A DNA stretch of 64,000 nt from Xanthomonas sontii (GTDB lineage: Bacteria; Pseudomonadota; Gammaproteobacteria; Xanthomonadales; Xanthomonadaceae). The position numbers were made by a program, and so were the translations under genes. Positions 31,562 through 38,170 of this stretch are shown here, piece after piece. The stretch lies in contig NZ_CP132342.1 of NCBI RefSeq assembly GCF_040529055.1, positions 3,966,001-4,030,000 on the forward strand. The letters run 5' to 3'. A model generated the notes under the pieces. That model saw nothing but the letters and a program-made list of their open reading frames with translations. It searched no databases and was not told where the DNA came from. The number at the start of each line of letters is the position of its first letter. Position 1 is the stretch's first letter.

Positions 31562-34386
31562 AACTCGGTCCTGATCCGCGCCCAGAAGTAACGCCCCAGC
31601 GTGTCGTAGGTGAACGCATCGGTGTTGGCCGCGCTGGCATAGCCGTAGTAGCGCGGCGGCGTGCGATTGCCGAGGTTGTTCACGCCCAGCGCCAGGGTGG
31701 TATGCAGGCTCTCGAACTTCCGGCTCACGCTGGCGTCGTGATAGGTCACCGTGCCGACCGGGAAGTACACGCAACTGCCGTCGGCGGCGGTGTTGACGCA
31801 GAAGTCCTCGTAGGCGCTGCCGACGGTGGTGCGCCCGATCAGGCGCGTGTTCCAGCTCGCGTGCCAGGGGCCGTTGTCCCAGTCGAGCGTGAAGTTGGCG
31901 CGCCAGCGCGGCATGTTGCCGTAGCTAGATTGTTCGCCCACGTAGTTGTGCGGATCGCCGCTGAACGTGTAGCTGGCCAGGTAGGTGGCATCGACGCCGG
32001 CGCGGAAGCGGCCCCATGCCGTCTCCGGCAAGGCGTACTTGATGCCGACGTCGTCGCCGCGGATGTCGACCTTGCCGCTGTTGATCGCGAACGGCACGGT
32101 GACGCTGACCAGTTGCCCGGTCGGGCCGCGCTTGATCAGCGGGCAGTAGGCGCTCTGGCCGTCGTAGCAGTTCTGCAGCACCTGATTCAGGCCGCTGCCA
32201 TTGATCATGTCGTCGAGGGTGACGCGCCAGCTATCCAGGTTCAGCGACAGGCCCTCGGCCCAGCCCGGGTCGTACACCGCGCCGATATTGTAGGAACGGC
32301 CCTGCTCGGGCTTGATCGCAAAGCCCGCGTTGGCCGAGCCGGTGGTGAGCACGGTAAAGGTGGAGTTGTTGACGAAACGGCCGCTGGTCGGCACGTTGGC
32401 GCAGGCTGCGGGATTGCCGCCGCCGGTGTAGCCGTTGCACGGATCGGTGTAGTCGGCGACGTCGTCGACCACGGTGTTGAACGGCGAACCATACAGGTCG
32501 CCCAGCGCCGGCGCGCGGAACACCTGCGAGCCGGTGGCGCGGATCAGCAGGTTGTCGATCGGGCGCCATTCCAGCGCCACCTTGCTGTTGGTGGTGCTGC
32601 CCCAGTAGTCGTAGCGCGAGTAACGCGTGCCCAGGTTGAGGTTCAGCGCCTGCGCACCGGTCACGCCCTTGAGCAGCGGTACCAGCACTTCGGCATACGC
32701 CTCCTTGATGGTCTCGTCGTGGCCCTGGTTCATGATGCAACCGTCGTTGTAGTCGCAGTTGCCGTCCGCATCGGCCGCCGCCACCGGATTGCTGGTGCCC
32801 TGCGAGAAGCCGTTCTTGCGGAACGACAGGCCGAACGCGGCCTGCACCGCTCCGGCCGGCATCGCGAACAGGTCGCCGTTGACGCTGGCCTCGGCGAACT
32901 TCATCGTGCTCTCGTCGATCAGGTCGACCGCGCTCTGGGTGGCCTTGATGCCGGCGATGGTGGCCGGATCGTCCGGGTTGAACACGTTGATCGGGGTGCA
33001 GCCGGCGATGACGTTGCCGGGCGTACCGCACTTGATGGTGCCGTCGCTGTCGCGGAACGAGGCACCCACCGCGTTGTTGAGCGCCGAGGTGATGGAGAAG
33101 CCGTTGCGCACCAGGGTGTCCTTGTAGTGCGCGTAGCCGGCCGCCGCATCCCACTGCCAGCTGCTGTCGCCGAACTTGCCGCGCAAGCCGGCGACGATGT
33201 TGGTCTGGTACATCGTCGAGGTGTAGACGCGGGTGTTGGCCGGCACCGAACGCAGCAGGTAGCGGCTGAGCTGGGCGCCGAAGGGGTTGTAGTAGTTCTG
33301 CGCGGCGTTGGGCTGTTCCAGGCCGTAGGCGGTGAGCTGCGAGGTGGTCTCGCTGCGGGTCCAGAACATGTCCAGGTAGCCCTGCACGTTCGGGGTGAAA
33401 TCGAACGTGGCGTGCGCAGAGGCGTTGGTGCGCTGCACCGGGGTGATCAGGTACTGCCCGGTGTAGGAGTTGTAGCCTTCCACCGCCTGGCTGTAGGTAT
33501 GGAAGTCGCTCGCGGTGACCTGGCCCGGCGCCAGGTCGGCATTGGGCGTCAGCACGCTGCCATTGCGCAGGAAGGCGCGGGTGCCGTTGCCGCGGCGCTC
33601 CACCACCTGGCCTTTGAGATAGTTCTGCGCGGTGCGCGCGTAGTCGCGATCGCTGTCGTACAGCGCGTTCATCGAGCTGCGGCTCACGCCCAGGATCAGC
33701 CCGCCGCGGTCCCAGGTCTTGCCCCACTCCAGGCCGAGCGAGCGCCGGTTGCCGTCGCCGTGCGTGCTCAGGCCGTAGTCGGCGGTGGCGGCGAAGCCGT
33801 CGTACTTGTCCTTGAGGATGATGTTGACCACGCCGGCGATGGCGTCGGAGCCGTACACCGACGAGGCGCCGTCGGTGAGCACCTCGATGCGCTCGACCAT
33901 GGCCGCCGGAATCGCGTTGACGTCCACGCCGGGCGCGGCGGCGACGCTGCTGGCCGGCCCGGCCATGCGATGGCCGTTGACCAGCACCAGGGTGCGCTCC
34001 GGGCCGAGGTTGCGCAGCGACACCAGCGCGCGGCCGTGACTGAAGCCGGAGTTGAGCGCGACGTTGGGCATGTTGCCGGCCATCGCCGGCAGTTGCTGCA
34101 GCAACTGGCCGAGGGTGTCCTGGCCGCTATCCTCGATGCGCTGGCGGTCGATGGTGATGACCGGGCTGGCGGTTTCCGCATCCACCCGGCGCAGATGGCT
34201 GCCGGTGACGCTGACGCGTTCCAGCGTGGTCGCCTGGGTGTCCTGGGTCTGCGCATCCTGCGCCTGCGCTGCCGGCGCGAGCAGGGCCAGGGCGGTGCAG
34301 ATGGCCGCGGCCAGCGGACCGGGCTGCGGCGCGGCGCGCCAGGAACACGGGAGCAGCGGCGCAACGCGTTCGAGCAAAGACGGCAT
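31558..34386 (-). CDS. TonB-dependent outer-membrane receptor 2 (oligosaccharide type)
   Basis: Outer-membrane transporter of 942 residues, first gene of the receptor-GH121-GH43 operon. The signal region ends LLAPAAQAQ. A TonB-box-like LERVSVTGSH, the plug domain (SLRNLGPERTLVLVNGHR, TDGASSVYGSDAIAGVVNIILKDKY) and a barrel ending WARIRTEF follow. It is paralogous to receptor 1, probably by an old duplication, with substantial loop divergence. Likely substrate is the arabino-oligosaccharide released by the downstream enzymes. The ATG at 34386 places the signal peptide after a short basic segment. Operator block B lies about 220-290 bp upstream. Confidence 0.93.
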   Translation of the reverse strand: MPSLLERVAPLLPCSWRAAPQPGPLAAAICTALALLAPAAQAQDAQTQDTQATTLERVSVTGSHLRRVDAETASPVITIDRQRIEDSGQDTLGQLLQQLPAMAGNMPNVALNSGFSHGRALVSLRNLGPERTLVLVNGHRMAGPASSVAAAPGVDVNAIPAAMVERIEVLTDGASSVYGSDAIAGVVNIILKDKYDGFAATADYGLSTHGDGNRRSLGLEWGKTWDRGGLILGVSRSSMNALYDSDRDYARTAQNYLKGQVVERRGNGTRAFLRNGSVLTPNADLAPGQVTASDFHTYSQAVEGYNSYTGQYLITPVQRTNASAHATFDFTPNVQGYLDMFWTRSETTSQLTAYGLEQPNAAQNYYNPFGAQLSRYLLRSVPANTRVYTSTMYQTNIVAGLRGKFGDSSWQWDAAAGYAHYKDTLVRNGFSITSALNNAVGASFRDSDGTIKCGTPGNVIAGCTPINVFNPDDPATIAGIKATQSAVDLIDESTMKFAEASVNGDLFAMPAGAVQAAFGLSFRKNGFSQGTSNPVAAADADGNCDYNDGCIMNQGHDETIKEAYAEVLVPLLKGVTGAQALNLNLGTRYSRYDYWGSTTNSKVALEWRPIDNLLIRATGSQVFRAPALGDLYGSPFNTVVDDVADYTDPCNGYTGGGNPAACANVPTSGRFVNNSTFTVLTTGSANAGFAIKPEQGRSYNIGAVYDPGWAEGLSLNLDSWRVTLDDMINGSGLNQVLQNCYDGQSAYCPLIKRGPTGQLVSVTVPFAINSGKVDIRGDDVGIKYALPETAWGRFRAGVDATYLASYTFSGDPHNYVGEQSSYGNMPRWRANFTLDWDNGPWHASWNTRLIGRTTVGSAYEDFCVNTAADGSCVYFPVGTVTYHDASVSRKFESLHTTLALGVNNLGNRTPPRYYGYASAANTDAFTYDTLGRYFWARIRTEF

Positions 34387-34718
34387 CGGAAATCTCCTGA
34401 GCGGCAGCCTGGCGTTCGTCGGAGCGCCGCCCTTCCCCAGGCGGCCGCTCCGTCGCCAGCGCGTGTGGCGGATACGAAAACGGACGTGTCCACGCATGCG
34501 CCGCCGGACGGGACGATCCCGACGCCGCCTGCACGGCGACGCGCACGACCCATGCGCTGCGTCCCCGGTGGCGTGCAGGAATCTCCCCCTGGACATTCAC
34601 TGCACGGTCACAATGTGCGCGTAGGACGCGCACGGCGTCTTGTCGTATTTATCGGGAAAACGTGCGGAATACCGCACTGCCCCGCAGGCAGGCGGGACGT
34701 TTCCGACTTTTTCGCCAC
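34387..34718. other. Intergenic region upstream of TonB receptor 2
   Basis: About 330 bp carrying operator block B and a probable leader of over 200 nt. No gene is supported. Confidence 0.6.
34606..34677 (-). promoter_or_regulatory. Conserved promoter/operator block B (upstream of TonB receptor 2 operon)
   Basis: On the minus strand: perfect 6-bp-armed palindrome GTGCGGTATTCCGCAC (34677-34662), exactly 19 nt, ACAAGAC (34643-34637), about 20 nt, CACATTGTGACC (34617-34606). This is the most symmetrical copy of the shared site. Confidence 0.72.
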
Positions 34719-37085
34719 TCAGCCGTAGACGGCCGAAATCGCCACCGTCGCCGCGCTGCCGGCCGGCAACAGTACGCGCTCGTTGCGCGGCCCGGACAGC
34801 GCCGCCGGCTGCCCGTCCAGTTGCACCTCCTGCAGGCGGGTGCCGGCCGGCACGCGCAGGGTCAGCCAGGTGCGTGCCGGCCGCTGCGCCGGCAGCGTCA
34901 CGCGGCCGTCGATGCGCTTGCGCGCCGGATCCGCGTGCAGCGCCAGCGACACCCTGCCCCAGCGCGTCGGCGCCGCGTCGATCGCGATCGTCTCGCCACT
35001 GCCCAGCCAGTCGCGCGGCACCGCCCGCGCCAGGAACAGCTCCTCGCCGGCGCTGTCCTCGAACACCAGCATCCAGCGCAGCAGCAGCGGAATGGTCAGC
35101 TGCGCGGGGATGCAGAACAGCGGCATGCCGCCGGTGATGCCGGTGACCTCGCCCGCCGTCCAACTGCCGCGGGTATGCACGTGGTAGCGGTGCGCGTACA
35201 GGAACAGCAGGTACTCCTCGATCCGGTCCAGGCGCAGCAACTGCTGCGCGTAGCCGTAGGAGATGAAGCCGAGCAGGTCGCGCGCTTCCGGCGTCGGCGC
35301 GGTGATGTTGCCGACCACACCGAGGCTGGTGCCGCCGTGGCCGCGCACGCAGTCGATGACCAGGTGCGCCAGGTCGTCGGGCAGCACGTCGGCCTGCAGC
35401 AGTTCGGCATAGGCGCGGTGCGGCCAGCCCTGCTCGCTGGGATGCTCCTGCTGCAGCGACTGGCGGAACGTCAGCTTCACCCCCGGCAACGGGCCGATAT
35501 ACGGCGGCTGCAGATCGCGACGGATGTTGCCACGCAGCGTGCGCAGCAATTGCGTGGACAGTTGCTGCGCGCGGCGCTGCCATTGCGCCGCGGCGGCCTG
35601 CCCGCCGGGCCCGGCGATGCCGGGCCACACCGCGGCCAGGTCCTGCCAGCCGCGCACCGTCAGCGCGCTGTTGGCGTAGTACGGCTTCCACCACACCTGC
35701 GGATCGGGGAACAGGCACGCATCGGATTCGTTCCAGCCGTGGAGCAGGCCGTGCCCCGGTGCCGATGCCGGGAGGCGCAGGCTGGCGTCGTGCAGTTCGA
35801 CCAGCACCTGCGCGGTGGCGGCGATCTTGTCGCGGTGCTTGCGCAGCAGCGCGGCATCGCCGGTGTAGCGCAGGTAGCGCGCCAGCAGCGACAGGGTCAG
35901 CCCGAACTGGCCGGTCTCCGGGCCGCGCATGTTGACCATGCCGTCGGCCTGCACGAAATCGCTGAAATAGCCGTCCAGCACCGCCGCGGCCTGGGCGAAG
36001 CGGCCCCACTCCAGGTTGGCGTACAGCGAACTGGTGAAGGTGTCCTGGAAGCCGTCGTACTCGTTGCCGTAATAGTCGCGGTCCACCGCACCGTACTTGG
36101 GATAGGTGCCGCCCGGACGCACCACCAATTCGCGGGCGAAGGCGAAGCGCGCCATGTCGCGCCAACTCGCATCCGGGGTTTGCGCCTGCACGGTGTCGGC
36201 GAGCTGCGCCTGCCAGTAGCCGGCGAAGGCGAGCAGGCCGCGGTAGAAGTCCTCGGCGCTGCGCGGGCCGCGCCGCGGCGGGTAGTCGGGATAGCTGTAG
36301 CCGTACACGACCTTGCTGACCTTGCCGTGCTCGACCAGCGCACTACGGTGCCAGGTCTGCACCACGAAGCGGTCCTCGGCCAGCACGTCGGCGAACAGCA
36401 GGATGTCGTAGTAGCGGCCCTCGCCGGCCGGCACCACCTTGCGCACCGCCGGCATCCAGCCGCCAAGCAGGCCTTCGCTGCGGCGCCGCACCAGTTCGTC
36501 CTTGCCCAGCTCCGGGAACGCCTGGATCGCGCGATAGCAGCGGGTGCGCCCGTCCGGGTACACCGGCATGGTGTCGGCGCACTCGCGGGTACCGACGAAG
36601 GTGGTCCACGGCAGGCGCCCGTTGTAGTCCTTGGGATCCAGTTGCGAGGCCGGCGGCGGCGCGACGTCGCGCACCTCGTCGGCGCGCGGGTCGCCATCGC
36701 GCAGCAGGCGGTCGGCGAGCAGGTCGGCATCGGCCATCGCCACCTCGGCCAGGGCCATGCCGAAATACGGCGCCTGCGCGGCAGGGAACACCGCTTCGGT
36801 GCGCTTGCCCAGCACCAGCGCCCCGCCCGGCCCGCGCAGGGTCAGATCGCCGTCGGGCTGGCGCAGGTCTTCGTACACCTCCCAGGTGGCGCCGGCCTCG
36901 ACAAAACGGCATTGCAGGGTGTGCCCGGCCAGCGCGTCGGCCGGCAGCGGCTGCAGTTGCGGCGGTGCAGGCGCACGCGCGGCGCTGGCCGCTGTGGGTG
37001 CCGCGGCGGCACGCCCGGCCAGCGCTTCCACGCCGGCAACCGCGCCGACGGCCAGGCCCTGACGCAGGAAATCTCTCCGATCCAT
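34719..37085 (-). CDS. Tat-exported (alpha/alpha)-barrel-like protein of unknown family, probable glycosidase
   Basis: Product of 788 residues beginning MDRRDFLRQGLAVGAVAG, a clear twin-arginine signal. The rest is rich in the Trp/Tyr/Gly-containing helical hairpins typical of six-hairpin glycosidases: DGFQDTFTSSLYANLEWGRFAQAA, RYLRYTGDAALLRKHRDKIAATAQ, LLHGWNESDACLFPD, GSWTAGEVTGITGG. A beta-sandwich of about 90 residues closes the protein. The combination of Glu/Asp in NESD and the GSW-AGE segment suggests an active site, but I cannot name a family. It has its own operator block C and lies immediately upstream of the TonB receptor 2 operon, so it is probably part of the same glycan pathway. 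Confidence 0.75.
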   Translation of the reverse strand: MDRRDFLRQGLAVGAVAGVEALAGRAAAAPTAASAARAPAPPQLQPLPADALAGHTLQCRFVEAGATWEVYEDLRQPDGDLTLRGPGGALVLGKRTEAVFPAAQAPYFGMALAEVAMADADLLADRLLRDGDPRADEVRDVAPPPASQLDPKDYNGRLPWTTFVGTRECADTMPVYPDGRTRCYRAIQAFPELGKDELVRRRSEGLLGGWMPAVRKVVPAGEGRYYDILLFADVLAEDRFVVQTWHRSALVEHGKVSKVVYGYSYPDYPPRRGPRSAEDFYRGLLAFAGYWQAQLADTVQAQTPDASWRDMARFAFARELVVRPGGTYPKYGAVDRDYYGNEYDGFQDTFTSSLYANLEWGRFAQAAAVLDGYFSDFVQADGMVNMRGPETGQFGLTLSLLARYLRYTGDAALLRKHRDKIAATAQVLVELHDASLRLPASAPGHGLLHGWNESDACLFPDPQVWWKPYYANSALTVRGWQDLAAVWPGIAGPGGQAAAAQWQRRAQQLSTQLLRTLRGNIRRDLQPPYIGPLPGVKLTFRQSLQQEHPSEQGWPHRAYAELLQADVLPDDLAHLVIDCVRGHGGTSLGVVGNITAPTPEARDLLGFISYGYAQQLLRLDRIEEYLLFLYAHRYHVHTRGSWTAGEVTGITGGMPLFCIPAQLTIPLLLRWMLVFEDSAGEELFLARAVPRDWLGSGETIAIDAAPTRWGRVSLALHADPARKRIDGRVTLPAQRPARTWLTLRVPAGTRLQEVQLDGQPAALSGPRNERVLLPAGSAATVAISAVYG

Positions 37086-37102
37086 CTACCGTCCCCGATG
37101 CA

Positions 37103-37117
37103 ATGCGATCGTCGCAT
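37103..37117. promoter_or_regulatory. Second palindrome near the Tat-protein start
   Basis: Perfect 15-bp inverted repeat ATGCGA-TCG-TCGCAT, 18 bp upstream of the start codon. It shares ATGCG/CGCAT arms with the main operator 48 bp further upstream, so it could be a second binding site for the same protein. Confidence 0.4.
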
Positions 37118-37139
37118 CGTGCGCTGCGCGCGCCGCAGC

Positions 37140-37180
37140 GTCTTGTGCGCTGTGCCGAGGATCGATGCGGAAAATCGCAT
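37140..37180 (-). promoter_or_regulatory. Conserved promoter/operator block C (upstream of Tat-exported protein)
   Basis: On the minus strand: ATGCGATTTTCCGCAT (37180-37165, ATGCG-N6-CGCAT), exactly 19 nt, ACAAGAC (37146-37140). The downstream CACA-TGTGACC block is only weakly recognisable here (CACGATGCGACG). It lies 55 bp from the start codon, closer than in the other copies. Confidence 0.68.
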
Positions 37181-37235
37181 AGCCGCGAGGTCGCGGCGAT
37201 GTTGCGTTGCGGGAACGCAACGCGTCGGCGACGGC

Positions 37236-37544
37236 TTACGCGAGCACGTCGAGCAGGCTGCCGATGCTGTCGTCGGCCGCGCGCAGCACGCGCGCATTGG
37301 CCTGGAACGCGGTGCGCTCGGTCAGCGTACCGACCATGTCGTCGACCAGATCGCTGCCCGGCCCACCGGCCTGCTGCAACTGCCCGACCACGCCACCGCC
37401 GGCGCTCGCCTGGTTCACCGGCACCGAGCGCTGGAACCCGTCGGTGGCGAGATTGGCGATGTTGTTGGCGCGCACCTGCAGCCCGGATGTCGCCGCGCGC
37501 ATGCCGGAGAGCGCGATCGAGGAACTGGGGGCGATGGCGGTCAT
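37236..37544 (-). CDS. Orphan flagellar basal-body rod/hook-type protein fragment
   Basis: Product of 102 residues that joins the two conserved ends of FlgB/FlgC/FlgE-type proteins. The N-terminal rod motif is SIALSGMRAATSGLQVRANNIANLATDGF and the C-terminal helix is DLVDDMVGTLTERTAFQANARVLRAADD, with almost no middle domain. No other flagellar gene is in the window, so this is an isolated copy, not part of a flagellar operon. The ATG at 37544 starts the conserved helix. It might be a minimal rod-like protein or a decayed paralogue; no frameshift is visible. Axial flagellar proteins are exported by the flagellar type III apparatus. Confidence 0.75.
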   Translation of the reverse strand: MTAIAPSSSIALSGMRAATSGLQVRANNIANLATDGFQRSVPVNQASAGGGVVGQLQQAGGPGSDLVDDMVGTLTERTAFQANARVLRAADDSIGSLLDVLA

Positions 37545-37670
37545 GACGGGCCTGGGGCGCAGGGAGACTTGCCGGGTTATCGGCGGAGTTGGCGGGGTCT
37601 TGAGTGGGGGAATTGGGGAGTTGGAATTGGGGATTGGCAAGAGCGGGCGCGTCGGCGCGATGATCTGAAG

Positions 37671-38110
37671 CCCCTCTCCCCTCGGGAGAGGGGTTGGGGT
37701 GAGGGTACGGAGCCGCGCGATACCCCAAAACTTGGTGCATCGCCCGCACCCTCATCCGCCCCTGCGGGGCCCCTTCTCCCCGAAGGGGCCATGGTCCCGA
37801 GGGGAGAAGGGAAAAGCCTAGCCCCTCTCCCACCGGGAGAGGGGTTGGGGCGAGGGTCCGGGAGCCGCGATGCCTCCGGAACGCCAGTGCACCCCCCGTA
37901 CCCTCATGCGTCCCTACGGGGCACCTTCCCCCCAAAAGGGGGCCATGGTCCAGAGGGGAGAAGGGAAAAGCCTAGCCCCTCTCCCACCGGGAGAGGGGTT
38001 GGGGTGAGGGTCCGGGAGCCGCGATGCCTCCGGAACGCCAGTGCACCACCCGTACCCTCATCCGCCCCTACGGGGCACCTTCTCCCGACGGGAGAAGGGA
38101 AAAGCCGAAC
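37671..38110. repeat. Three tandem ~152-bp units of the CCCCTCTCCC-type multi-hairpin repeat
   Basis: Units begin at 37671, 37822 and 37976. Each contains CCCCTCTCCC-n-GGGAGAGGGG, the GGTTGGGGTGAGGGT segment, a CCCTCATCCGCCCC/ GGGGCACCTTCTCCC hairpin half and a GGGGAGAAGGG tail. Related single or half units occur at 54943-54985 and 56608-56752, and an inverted array at 42251-42842. The surrounding 37545-38170 holds no gene. Confidence 0.85.
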
Positions 38111-38170
38111 CCCGCAGGACCAGGAACCACCGCGCCTTTACGAATCCCCAATCCCAAATCCCGGCCCCAC

